Shown: positions 1 through 10,432 of the stretch, in pieces
Position numbering within the stretch: the first letter of the stretch is position 1
Layout: each line of letters starts with the position of its first letter
Assembly: GCA_003339415.1 (NCBI GenBank)
Contig: PDHQ01000103.1
Coordinates: forward strand, 1 to 64,000
Reading direction: 5' to 3'
From: Ophiocordyceps camponoti-saundersi (nom. inval.)
Lineage: Eukaryota; Ascomycota; Sordariomycetes; Hypocreales; Ophiocordycipitaceae
DNA length: 64,000 nucleotides
Translations under genes and position numbers: made by a program
Notes under the pieces: model-generated
What the model saw: the letters and a program-made list of their open reading frames with translations, nothing else
The model's database searches: none
What the model was told of the DNA's origin: nothing

Positions 1-94
1 CTTTTTTCGGGACAAACTAAGGCTCCTTGGAAAGGTTTTCTATTAAACCGACGGCTAAAATAAAAGGGGGGGGGGGGGGGGGGCGGATAGTCCA

Positions 95-175
95 CTACGC
101 TAATAATCTAAATTTACTACGCGGATAATCTACCACGCGGATAATCTAGGTCCGCGTAGATAATCCTAAGTATAT
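95..175. repeat. Short imperfect tandem/inverted repeats at the relic edge
   Basis: Motifs of the form acgcggataatcta occur about three times in tandem with small changes. A partly inverted copy (ccgcgtagataatc) follows near 151-164. Related gcggataa words recur near 1001 and 1476. They resemble the subterminal repeats of fungal DNA transposons, but the element class is not established. Confidence 0.45.
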
Positions 176-1576
176 GCCTACCTAGGTATTAGTTAGAAGG
201 GTATCTATACTATATAGGTAGGTAGCTAGTTAGGGTTTATAGTTAATCTAGAGGTAATAAAGGTAAGTAGATACTTAGGAATAGAAGTAGAACGGATTGC
301 AATCTTACTAATAGTGCCGGGTAATTATAACTATAAACGGTAGATATAGGCTAACGATTATATTAGGTAGTCGGTCGAGATAGAGAGGTTAAAGAGGTGA
401 TAGAGATAGGAGAATTAAGGAGACGATAGAGATAGAGAGGTTAAAGAGGTGACGGAGATAGAGAGGTTAAGGAGGTAACGGAGATAGGTATTTAGGGGTA
501 GGTTATCTAGGATAGAAAGTTAATAGCGTCTCTTGCCTTGCCCTAACCCTACACTATTAGTTAAGAGAGGTAGAGGTAGGTACTAACCGAGATAAGAAAA
601 GGATATTATTGCATTTTATATATAGGCTAAGTGTTAATATAGAGACCTATTATATTAGGTAGGTGCCTTAGGTATACCTTTACGGGAGAGGTAAGTAGAT
701 ATATAGTACTATCCGGCAAGGCAGGGAGTAGAGGATATATAAGGGTAATTTATTCGGAAAATAGAAGGTAAGTCGATACCTATTAGGTAAGCTATATCTT
801 ATAAAAATTAATACCTGCAAGGCCTGCCTAGCTTACCTATTTACCTAGGTACTACCTAGGTAAGCAGGTTAGGTAAGAGGTAGAAGTTAGGACGGCAGGG
901 ATATATTACTTAAAAGATAATAGAGATATAGACTTGCCTGCTTAATACTTATAGCTATTTAACTTACTATTTAACCTAAATAGTATTATTCTTACTAAGG
1001 CGGATAATATAAACCTTAGTAGGCTTAATTATATTAAGTCTAATAATAACTAGCTTATTATAACGATATGCTACCTAGTATAGGCTAAGATTATAGTCTC
1101 TTTCGTTAAGCATATCGATAGGGGTAAGAAGGATAAAGATATAACGGTCGTCGATTTCGTAGATAAAGATCTAGTTAACCTATCTAAGAAAGCTATTCGA
1201 GTATCTTACGTAGTTACCTCTAGAGAAGATATAACGTCGTAAGTCCTTATAAAAGGCATATTAGCGTTATCGCCTATTATAGGTATAGAGAGGTTAATAC
1301 CTATTTATAAAGGTAAACTTGTTAGACTACTAGACTCGCTTATTACCGAAGCGATAGATCTTAGGAAGGCTATAATGCTTAATATATACTATACGTAAGG
1401 TCTCGCAGAATCGCTAAGATATTTTATTATACTTCGTAGGCAGTATATTACCTTAATTTACCTAATAAGCCGTGGAGCGGATAATACGAATAGGGATCTG
1501 TCCGATTACTATTGCTTAACGGTGGCCGCTATTAGAGAGAGGATTTTTTTTTTTTATATATATAATAATAACGATA

Positions 1577-1735
1577 AGGAAGCAATAAGGGTAATAAGGG
1601 TAATAAGGGTAATAAGGGTAATAAGGGTGATAAGGGTAATAAGGGTAATAAGGGTAATAAGGATAATAAGGATAATAAGGGTAATAATAATAATAAGGAA
1701 GTAATAAGGGCGATAAGGGTAATAAGGATAATAAG
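1577..1735. repeat. 9-bp tandem repeat (aagggtaat)n
   Basis: About fifteen near-perfect copies of a 9-bp unit, with ggataat and ggtgat variants, lie inside the RIP-type relic. Because the period is a multiple of three, open frames on both strands are a by-product and not evidence of a gene. Confidence 0.85.
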
Positions 1736-3061
1736 AAAGAAGAATAGGAAGATAGAAGGGTTAGATAAAAAATCCGATTTTATTTTCCTTACGGTTGCTA
1801 CTAGGAGGTGTGCCTTAGGTGCCCGTCGCGGGTTTGCACCCGGCACCTAATAGCTGCCAGCTGCCCTTAGAGTATAAAAGAGCTAGTAAGGCTTATAGGG
1901 TAGCAGCTTAGAACCTTAGGCTATTAACCTTACTAAGCGCCGTTTATAACTACTATCTAAGAGGTAGGGCTTTAGCTTAACTAGCAAAATAATAAAAAAA
2001 AACGAACACGTAGAATTTTTACGCTATAGGTTTTTTCTATATTTTTTTCTATTTCTCGAATTTATGCGGTTATATATTAGGGAAAAAAACACAGACCTAA
2101 ACTTATCACCCCTCTATACTATACTATCTTACTTACTTAGTTACTTACTTACCTATTTACTTACTTATCTTCCTTATAATAATACTATCTTTTATATATT
2201 TTATTACCCTTCGCGACTTGCAATATCTGGCCGCGGTAGCTCTATAGCGGGCCGTAGCTAAGGTAGCGTACGAGGTCGAGGCGGCAGTTCTAGCCGCGGC
2301 GGCCGTAGTATCCCGCAGACGCTAGACTAGCAATCGGGCAGTTTCTAGCAGGTGCCTATCGATCCGTAGCTCTAAAGCTAGGGTAGCCGTAGTATATTCT
2401 CGCCGCAGCCCGAGTCCTAGGGAGGCAATAGCGGTATATTCTCGACGTACTACCTTACTATGCTTAGACCTGGCAGTTATAGTGCCTTTAAGTAGGAAGA
2501 ATAGCCTATTATAACTCCCGTTATCTATAGTCTCCTAGAGGCCTAGGGCGAGAAGTCTCTAGATATGCTAGACATACTTAGTCGCCGTTATTAATTTATT
2601 TTTCTTTATAACGTATTCTCTATAAATAGTATCTTAAAGGCTTTCCTAAGAGTAAACCTTACGCCGGCGGATATTTAGAGTCTTTGTAATAAGGCTTAGG
2701 GGTACTATAACGACTATTAGAATAAGTTCCTCTAGCAGGGCCTTTACCGCTAGCCCCCACCCCCCCCCCCCCCCCCCCCCCCCAAACCAAAGTATTCGAT
2801 GCGACGCTATGGGATATCTCGAGGCTGGCCTGCTGTGCACGTCCGCAAACCCTCCGGTCTTCTCCACCATATCTGCGTCATCCTCGTGAACGAATAAGGG
2901 ATAAAACATGGACGGGAGAAAAAGGAGTGAAGGAATAAAACACGGGGTCCTTTTTCCTTTGCCTGTACAACGATGAACCATCACTCTGCTCTTGTACCCT
3001 CCCTCGTGAATCTTTGGGCGGGAATCGCACTCTGCGACGAGACAGGGGATCCGAAGCACTG

Positions 3062-4594
3062 CTAGAACCTCGACATCGATCGCTTGCTCTTCGGCGTTGT
3101 CCCGTACAGATCCTCTTCATCGTCCTTGCTCGTACTCGGCGGCACCGAAGGCAATGTCAAAGGAGGAGGCGGCGGGAGAGAAATCGGCGGCGGAGGCGGT
3201 ACTGTCGACGGCGGGGAGGGAACACTAGATGCCGACTTGCCGTTTGTCCGCCGCTCCACAGTCGAAGACGATGGCGGCGGCGGCGGGCTATCGGGCGGAT
3301 TGTAGAGCTCCGTCTGCTTGCCCTTTCCGTTGGCGCCCGACGCAAAGACACCGAGCCCGCCCCCGCTGAGAGGCGGCACCGGCGGCGGCGGACTGGTCGG
3401 CTCCTCTGGCATCGCCGCACTTTCGCTCGGGCTGGAATTCAGGCCGAGCTGCTTACGAGCGCTGAGCATGGCGCGCTGATGCTGGCTAAGCGCCGTCTGC
3501 AGCTGCTCGTTTGTGTCGATGAGATTCTCCATCGTGTCGTTATCGGGAGACGGGTTTTCCGACGTCATGTAGCCCTGTATGCTCCGCGACGCGCTGAGGC
3601 AACGGTTGGCGAACTCGCGCACCAGGTCGTTGTTTAGCATCTCCACCGGCGCCGTGTTCATCACAACCTGGTCGAGGAGTTTGGCCGACGTTCGCGCCTC
3701 CTCGAGCCGAGAAGCCAGCTCGACGGCGCTGGGCAGCCGGTTGATCGAGTGCGATTTTGCGAAATAATTTTGTGTCTGCACCTCGGGTGCGAGAACGGGG
3801 CTCATGACGGGAGGCCGGGGCGCCGTCGTGGGAGGTTTGATGGATTTCCGACCCTGCAGGCGCCGACTCAGTCAGCATCGTGGTCGGCTGGGCACAAGTC
3901 AAACGGCTTCGGTCTCTTCTCTCACCCCTTCCTTGTTGAAAGCTTTTTCCTTTTCCCGCTTCCACATCTGTATCATGGGCGCCAGGTTCGGGTCGTTGGT
4001 TTTGGAGCGCTCGAACTCGTCGAGCGTCTCCATCATCATCTGACGGACGCTGGGGTCTTTTGCATTCTTCAGCAACAGCCTCGCCGTATCGACAAACTTG
4101 TCATCGAGGTTGCGAGTAAATGTCTCGCCGGGATGGTCCGTCAGGATACGCATCAGCATGATGGCGTTGTACTGCTGCGAAGGCCGCGAGTAGTAGTCCT
4201 TGGCCATGTATTTGCGAATACCGAGCGCGCATTCGCCGGCGGCCGTTGGTGACGACTCGGCCGCGTCGACGATGGGTGGCAGGAACAACACCTCGTCCGT
4301 CTTGACGCTGCCGCCCGCCTCGCAAAACGCTTTCTGCGTAAAAGTCAGCGACTTCTTCGTCGGGAGGGATTGCGGGATGGTCTAGGCACGCACCACGCTG
4401 TTGCGAGCCGTGATCTGTGGCGTATCCTCTATCGGAGCCGGTTCGGACGCTGCCGGGGCCTCGGGGCTGGCTACGGTCTGTCAGGGACGATTTGGGCGAT
4501 TAAGAGGGTACAGAGGACTCGACGCACTACCGCCGTTCTTGCGCTTGAAGCTGCCCAGCATCTTGTTCATGCTGAGGCCCTTCATGGCCTTCAT
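3062..4594 (-). CDS. LSB5: VHS-GAT domain protein, LSB5-like endocytic adaptor
   Basis: Exons (minus strand): 4594-4531, 4470-4394, 4333-3926, 3853-3062; 1341 nt, 446 aa. Introns are 60, 60 and 72 nt with GT-AG ends and CTGAC branch-like sites. The N-terminus carries the short basic segment typical of fungal LSB5. Residues about 45-183 form a VHS domain, with blocks such as YNAIMLMRILTDHPG and LDDKFVDTARLLLKNAKDPS. Residues about 215-300 form a helical GAT domain (LPSAVELASRLEEARTSAKL). The C-terminal 140 residues are proline-rich with several PPPPP runs, fitting SH3 partners. In yeast Lsb5 links ubiquitin and Arf3 to the Las17/Sla1 actin-endocytosis machinery; the same role here is inferred from domain order. 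Confidence 0.9.
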
Positions 4595-5113
4595 CGTCGG
4601 GTGGTAGGTAGGGAGGCGTAGTTAAATGGCCGCCGCGAAGGGGCCAGGACCCCCCACGTGATGATGCGTAGACTGTAGTAGCAGTAGGTACGAGCGAGGA
4701 TGGCGATGGGATGTCGGCGACTATCGCTTTTCAGACGAGGATGATAATGCCGGGCCGCGGAAGCACGATGCTGGTCGAAGAAGACGATGATGATTATGAT
4801 GAATATTAGGCGCTGGACGTGGGACGAACGAACAGAAACGCCGGGCGCTGACGCTGCCGAGGTGGCGCGGGAGAGGAGGAGAGGGGGGGGGGGAGACCAC
4901 TGAAACGCCTCGGCTCCCTGTCCCCTGTCCCAGCCCACACCACCCCTCAAATATGTACATACTGCTGCACAGCCTCGCACGTACGCAATCCATCCCGACT
5001 CCGCCTCATCGTCATTTGACTTCCATCCTTTCTCGACAATGCACCACCACCACCGCCATCACCACCACCTGCACCACCACCTGCACCACCAGCTGACCCG
5101 TCAGCAGTCACGC
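4595..5113. other. Intergenic: LSB5 promoter and UBX2-like 3' flank
   Basis: There is no convincing gene. The stretch holds CT/GA-rich patches and a G-run near 4883-4892. An antisense poly-His frame starting at 5039 is only the complement of the CAC/CAT-rich 3' flank of the neighbouring gene. Confidence 0.6.
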
Positions 5114-5165
5114 TTACATGGCCCGGTCGTCGTCGTCGTCATCATCATCATCATCCACTCTCGCC
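5114..5165. repeat. GTC/CAT triplet repeat encoding the poly-Asp tail
   Basis: A run of GTC/ATC triplets (plus strand) lies at the 3' end of the UBX2-like gene and is translated on the minus strand as poly-Asp just before the stop codon. Nearby CAC/CAT triplets at 5041-5095 continue the low-complexity tract downstream of the stop. Confidence 0.8.
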
Positions 5166-6684
5166 GCCGTAGACTCCTCCTCCTCCTCCACAATCAAGTT
5201 GCCCGACTTGCCTATACTGTCGCCGAGCGTCAACGTCGTGCTGGGTTCGTACACGACTCGCGGCAGCGTCGATACAATCTTGAAAGCATATCTGTGCTCG
5301 TACGCGTCGGGCGGCTGCGCGGCTTCCTCGCCCGTCGCGCCGTAGCACTCAACGAACGCGTAGAGCTCCTCCACAGGCGCGTCACGCTCGAACCGACGCA
5401 CAATTCGACCCGCGCCCGTCACCTCGGGCATCTTCAGCGCGATCCGCACCACATTTTTGTCATCCGCCGCCGGCTCTGGTCCCACCCGGGACGCCCGCCA
5501 TGCCCGCCACTGCCGCCGCTTCTGCTCCAACAGCGCCTTGGCCTCGGCCTCTTCGCGCACCTTCCTCTCCGCTTCGGCCGCCGCCGCCGCCGCCTCCCTC
5601 TTCTCGCGTGCGCGTTCTCGGTCGATGGCCAACGATCTCTCGTAAGCCGAGTCCTGTTCCATCCGCAGTGTCCGCGCCACCTCTTGCGCCGTCCGTTCCG
5701 CCCGGACGCTCTCCAGGTCGGTTCCGTATTTATCCATGGCGCCCTGTAGCTCCGACAGATACGTGGCCGCCGGCATTGGGCCCGTCAGCCTCTTGACGAC
5801 GCCCATCCTTGCGCTCCCCTCTTTCGGCGTCAGGCAGATGAGAGCCGAGAAGGGGAACTTGGTGCAGTTGTACTCTGTCGCCGCCTGGTAGGCCTCGGAG
5901 TCGAGGACGTTGCCTCCCCAGAGAATAATGCCGTTGGCGGGATTTCGGATAAAGTCGACCACGTCGACGCTGAGCAGCGTCTCCCGAACGAACGAGGCCG
6001 TGTCGTCGTGCTCGGGCGATATGAGTAGCATCAGTAGAAACTTGACGTCCTTCTTGGCCAGGTCGTGGGCCTGGGCCAACCCCCCCTCGAACAAGGGCAG
6101 TTCGTTGGCTCCATATTCCTCGTCAAATTCGCGCTTGAAGCGGGCGGCCGTGTCGCGGGGGAGCAGCATGCGCCGGCCCCGTGAGCTCGTCGTCACGGAT
6201 CTTGGGCGTAGGGGGGCGGGGAGGAAGGAAAAGATGTAGTAAAAGGTGCGTGCGAGGGCCGAGGCGGCTCGGTAGCCCCAGCCAAAGGGCGCCAAGAGAA
6301 GGCCCAGAAGCCATGGCGTTTGATGCGCGACGGGCTGCTGCGGCACGATGCGCGGGGCCGGGTCGGTGCGTGGCCGTCTCGAGGTCGCAGCCTCGAGGCT
6401 TTGTTGCAGGTTTTCGTGTCGCGGCGCGGCGGCGGCCATGGCCTCGGCGACCAGATCGGGACCTTCACCGTCGAAGAACTTGGCAATGGCAATCTGGACG
6501 AGTCAGGGGAACAAGACTCGACGACCACGCATCCATCCGTCCAGCATAATATACCTACCTCGACGTTCCATTGAGACCGGCGCAACAGCGAGAGGGCGGC
6601 ATCTTCGTCTTGATTCGTGACTTGGCGGTACTGCTGCAGCGCCTGCTGTTGGCTCGGAGACAACTGCCCGGTCTCGTCGGCCAT
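5114..6684 (-). CDS. UBX2: UBA-UAS-UBX protein of the ER membrane (Ubx2/FAF2 type)
   Basis: Exons 6684-6559 and 6493-5114; 1506 nt, 501 aa; one 65-nt intron. The order is: N-terminal UBA (about residues 12-50); a hydrophobic hairpin (about 101-139, starting TPWLLGLLLAPFGWGY); a thioredoxin-like UAS domain (about 165-290); an Ala/Glu/Arg-rich coiled coil (about 300-375); a C-terminal UBX domain; and an acidic tail of about ten Asp. This is the architecture of FAF2/UBXD8 and fungal Ubx2. They recruit Cdc48/p97 through UBX to ubiquitinated ERAD substrates and lipid-droplet proteins while the hairpin sits in the ER membrane. The Asp tail is encoded by a triplet repeat. Its start is 907 bp from PAN3, transcribed divergently. 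Confidence 0.92.
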
Positions 6685-7591
6685 GATGAAGCCACGGCTT
6701 GAAGCTGGATCCTAGAAGCGGGTGGTGATGAATTTTTGGTTGGTGTTTGAAGGTTGGCGTCACGGCTGACTGATTAGCCTGCCTCCCCTTGTCCGAAAGT
6801 TTCCGCCGCCTGCATCAACAACAAGTGACCACCTCTTTCGACTACTCGTACCACCTCTTCTGTCTTACACGGCGTCTTCGAACAGCAACAGATTTAGTAC
6901 CTACCTCTATGATATGTGTATGCACGAATTGCTGCTCGGCAGGGGACACAAACAGCTTCACTCGATCCTGCATGTCTTCCCTCGGGAACCTGCTCTACAT
7001 ATGACAACGACCACTCCGCACAAGTTACCAAGTACCTAGAACAGGATACATATCCGTATCCGTACACCTGCCCTGATCACGTCGCTGCCTCAGGCATCAC
7101 TCCCCGGGTCTTGATATGTAGGTAGCGCCTCCCCCCCCCCCGCCTCCCCTCTCCCTGGCCTGGCGCCGCCGACGCTGCCGACAGCCTTGCGTGATACCCA
7201 GTACCCGGCACCTGCCGCCAGCTCGTCTCCTCGCCCCCACTATTAGTACTACCCAGGTACTCGGTACTTAGCTGTGACCCGAAACCACCAGCGATCCCCA
7301 TCATCACCGACCAACTGCTTCTTCTCCTCCTCTCCCTCATCTCGTTCTTCCGCCACCCCAACTCCTCCTCCTTCTCCTCCTCCTCCTCTCACTTCTCCTC
7401 GGGCCTGCCATGTCCGCCTTTCAGGGGCGCGCGGTCAATTGAGCCATGGCAGAGCACCGCTACATCGATCGTCACGTGCATCTCCTCCGTCCGTCCTCGT
7501 CTTAGGCGCCTTGCCAGCTGTCAGCCGCGCCAGACTTCATAGTCCCCGCCCCGATTGCGCGCCGCGCCCTCTCTCGCATCCCCTCGCATCC
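6685..7591. promoter_or_regulatory. Divergent promoter region between UBX2-like gene and PAN3
   Basis: This 907-bp interval separates two head-to-head genes. It has no supported ORF, a C-run near 7131-7141 and CT-rich tracts from 7313 to 7400 typical of fungal promoters. No specific operator is recognised. Confidence 0.55.
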
Positions 7592-9775
7592 ATGGCAACC
7601 TCACGCGTTCCCTCGGCTGATCTCCGCCGTCAGGTCGGGTCCCCGAGGCCCAAGGCACGAGGCATGCTGTCCCCTTCTCCGTCACTCGCCTCTCCCTCGC
7701 TCCGCTAACCCTCGCGGGCAGAAAATAAGGAAACCATGTGCCGAAACGTGCTCATCTACGGCCACTGCCGCTACGAAGATCAGGGCTGCACATTCTCCCA
7801 CGATATCAACAAAAATAACAATAGCAGTACCAATGGAAACCCCGATATGTGCGTTCCTCCCGCCCATCCTTCGCATCTGGGACTCCGAGGCTGACTCTAT
7901 GCCAGGTCCAAGAAAGCGCTCAACGTGGAATCACCCTCATTCACCCCCGCCAGCGTCACTCCATCGATACTCAAAAAGGCAACCCTGCCGACTCAGGCCG
8001 CGACCGCTCCCGCGTTTACACCTCGGGCCATGAGCGGTAGTGTTACCTCCCTTGCCAATGGCGCCTGCGGCTTTCTGACATACGCTCCAGCTGGCGCCCC
8101 CGTCGCGACACCGACAGAAGCCGAAGCCGCCATCTTTAATCCAGCTGCCATACGCGAATTCAAACCTGGCCTCGACGTGAGCCTACAGGTAAATTGCTTC
8201 CCCATCGTCGTGGCACGTCGCCTTCGTGTTGCTCACTACTCGCAGGTTGCTCCTAACGGCGGCGCGAGCCAAGACGCGTACGATGCGTTCGGCAGAGTCG
8301 TTATGGGCCAAAATCTGGCCCCCGCTGCTCCTTTCAACCCGTATGCCGAGGATCACAATGCCTTGGCCGGCAACTCATCATACTTTCCCCCGCAGGTCTA
8401 TAACAATCCTCTCCCGCCGCTCCAGCACCATCTATACTATCCCATCAACTCGTACCGAGAAAAGCTGTTACCATACCAAAGACTGACGCACGAATTCTTC
8501 ATGCCTGAAAAGAAACGCCAAGATTTGCAGAAGAAGGCTGAGGCGGCACAACAAGTCATGCCAAACTCCCAGCTGCCTCAGCTAGACAATTACCACTCAC
8601 TCGTAGCCCTCGATACCACACACAGGAAAAGCGCCAGCATCTTCGGGTATACCAGCTGGGTCTACAAGGCCATGTCGACCAAGACCGGACACCTCTATTG
8701 TCTGCGCCGGCTCGAGGCCTTTCGCCTCACCAACGAGCATGCCATCCGCTCCGTCAAGGATTGGAGGCAAATTGACAACGCCAACGTCGTCAGCGTCCAC
8801 GATGCCTTCACCGCGAGAGCCTTTGGTGACAGCTCCCTCATTTTCGTGCACGACTACCATCCGCTGTCCAAGACATTGGCTGAAGCTCACTTCGCCCTCG
8901 GCCCGGGCCATGGCAACCGCTATCAACCCAAGGGGCCGATCCCGGAGTCGGTCCTGTGGTCGTACATAACACAGATCGCAAACGGGCTGAGGGCCATTCA
9001 TGCCGCAGACCTGGCGGCCCGCTGCGTCGACGCCAGCAAGATCATCCTCACGGATAGGAATCGGGTTCGGCTCAACGCCTGCTCGATACTGGACGTGGTC
9101 CAATTCGACATGCGGCGGCCCGTCAGAGACCTTCAGCAGGACGACCTTGTTCAGTTCGGCCGCACCATGCTATGCCTTGCGACGAGCACGCCGTCGCCAC
9201 TGATGACGAATGTGAACGCTTCCATCGAACAGATGAGCCGCTCGTACTCGCCCGAGCTGCGCGATACCATCCTCTGGCTCCTGTCGCCTCCGCAGCCTTC
9301 GGCCACGAAATCGATGGACGAGTTCGTTCGCGGCGTCGCCGGCCATTTCGTCACCTCGTTCGACCAGAGTCTGCGTTGGGGTGACGAGCTGAACGCGGAT
9401 CTCTCCCGCGAGCTGGAAAATGGCAGAATGGTGCGGCTGATGATGAAGCTTGGCGCCATCAATGAGCGGTACGAATTTGATGGCGACCGCGCATGGTCCG
9501 AGAACGGCGAACGCTACATGCTGAAGCTCTTCCGCGACTACGTCTTCCATCAGGTCGATGCCAACGGCCGACCGGTTTTGGATATGGGCCACATGATACG
9601 CTGCCTGAACAGGCTCGACGCAGGCACCGAGGAACGCATCTGCCTCATCAGCCGAGACGAGAATACCAGCTTCATCGTGAGCTATAAGGAGCTCAAGAAG
9701 CAGCTGGCCAACTCTTTTAGTGAGCTTCTGAAGGCCGGTGGAGACGGAGGGAAGCCGCAGGGCAGGGGGTTTTAG
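7592..9775 (+). CDS. PAN3: PAN3, regulatory subunit of the PAN2-PAN3 deadenylase
   Basis: Exons 7592-7661, 7722-7848, 7906-8188, 8246-9775; 2010 nt, 669 aa, usual length for fungal PAN3. Residues 30-50 form a CCCH zinc finger (C30, C39, C46, H50). It is followed by a PAM2-like segment (LNVESPSFTP) that in PAN3 contacts poly(A)-binding protein. The rest is the pseudokinase region, a short coiled coil and the C-terminal knob, ending with the conserved SFIVSYKELKKQL-type segment. PAN3 recruits the PAN2 nuclease to mRNA poly(A) tails in the cytoplasm. Intron 1 starts with GC rather than GT (GAG/gcatgc) and ends gggcag; using it restores the conserved ENKET segment. Intron 3 is 57 nt without a stop, so its retention would keep the frame. 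Confidence 0.95.
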
Positions 9776-9865
9776 TCAGGCCCCAGCATCGCCCAGTCCT
9801 CACGCAGAATGGTGCTGCGCGAATGGAATCGTCCTCAAACTACCTTGGAGTCGAGCCCTACGCCC

Positions 9866-10285
9866 GGCAAGCTTCGTCCCGTTGCACCTGAATACCGGAC
9901 TACGGCCGGCATGCTTCGTCCCGTTGCACCTGAATTCCGGACTACGCCCGGCATGCTTCGTCCCGTTGTACCTGTATTCCGGACTACGCCCGGCATGCTT
10001 CGTCCCGTTGCACCTGTATTCCGGACTACGCCCGGCATGCTTCGTCCCGTTGCACCTGTATTCTGGACTACCCCCGGCATGCTTCGTCCCGTTGTACCTG
10101 TATTCCGGACTACGCCCGGCATGCTTCGTCCCGTTGCACCTGTATTCCGGACTACGCCCGGCATGCTTCGTCCCGTTGCACCTGTATTCCGGACTACGCC
10201 CGGCATGCTTCGTCCCGTTGCCCCTGTATTCCGGACTACGCCCGGCATGCTTCGTCCCGTTGCACGTGAAATCCGGACTTTTCAG
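9866..10285. repeat. Minisatellite: ten copies of a 42-bp unit
   Basis: Ten near-identical 42-bp units (core ggcatgcttcgtcccgttg) begin 90 bp after the PAN3 stop codon. Internal copies differ by one or two bases and the edge copies are more diverged, as expected for slippage or unequal exchange. The period is a multiple of three, so several frames stay open on both strands. The plus frame from an ATG at 9809 reads a 14-residue repeat (GMLRPVAPVFRTTP) and continues through the next array to a stop at 10453. I cannot decide whether that 214-codon frame is translated. Confidence 0.9.
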
Positions 10286-10336
10286 GTGCCAGAGGACGAA
10301 GCTTTCCGGACTTGGTCGAGGGGGGAAGTGATCCAA

Positions 10337-10432
10337 GGAAGGTTATTTGAATCGATCAAAGGAAGGAGATTTGGACCGATTCTAGGAAGGAGATTTGGAC
10401 GACCTCCAGGAAGGGGATGTTGGCGACGTTCA
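10337..10432. repeat. Four copies of a 24-bp unit
   Basis: Four imperfect 24-bp units (core ggaaggagatttgga) follow the 42-bp array after a 51-bp spacer. They are in the same plus-strand frame (GRRFGPIL-like octapeptide). Copies 2 and 3 are most alike. Confidence 0.75.

Larger units (their letters stand above)
1..2783. mobile_element. RIP-degraded transposon relic, TA-rich
   Basis: The stretch is extremely TA-rich, with CA/TG dinucleotides visibly scarce and TA abundant, the signature expected from repeat-induced point mutation of a multicopy element. It is bounded by an 18-nt G-run at 66-83 and a 24-nt C-run at 2760-2783, after which base composition switches abruptly to normal genic sequence. 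Near 900-1560 one plus-strand frame reads as a coding-like remnant interrupted by TAG/TAA stops. It is followed by a repeat-rich stretch and, near 1809-1846, a Cys/His-rich segment that could be a decayed gag zinc knuckle. From 2200 to 2320 the reading is Gly/Arg/Ser-rich. A retroelement gag is my best guess, but the class is uncertain. There is no intact gene. Confidence 0.75.

Noticed and set aside
1532..1846. Minus-strand Leu/Pro-rich frame across the 9-bp repeat
   Set aside because: It is generated by the 9-bp period in a RIP-type relic, with no start context or domain.
3014..3637. Plus-strand Arg-rich frame of about 207 codons
   Set aside because: Antisense shadow of the LSB5 proline-rich C-terminus.
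5039..5749. Plus-strand frame beginning with poly-His over the UBX2-like gene
   Set aside because: It is the complement of the CAT/CAC triplet repeat and of the coding strand of a well-supported gene.
9800..10336. Minus-strand 178-codon frame with repeated CNGTKHAGRSPEYR
   Set aside because: The 42-bp repeat has no stops in several frames on both strands. This frame has no better support than the plus frame, so neither was called as a gene.
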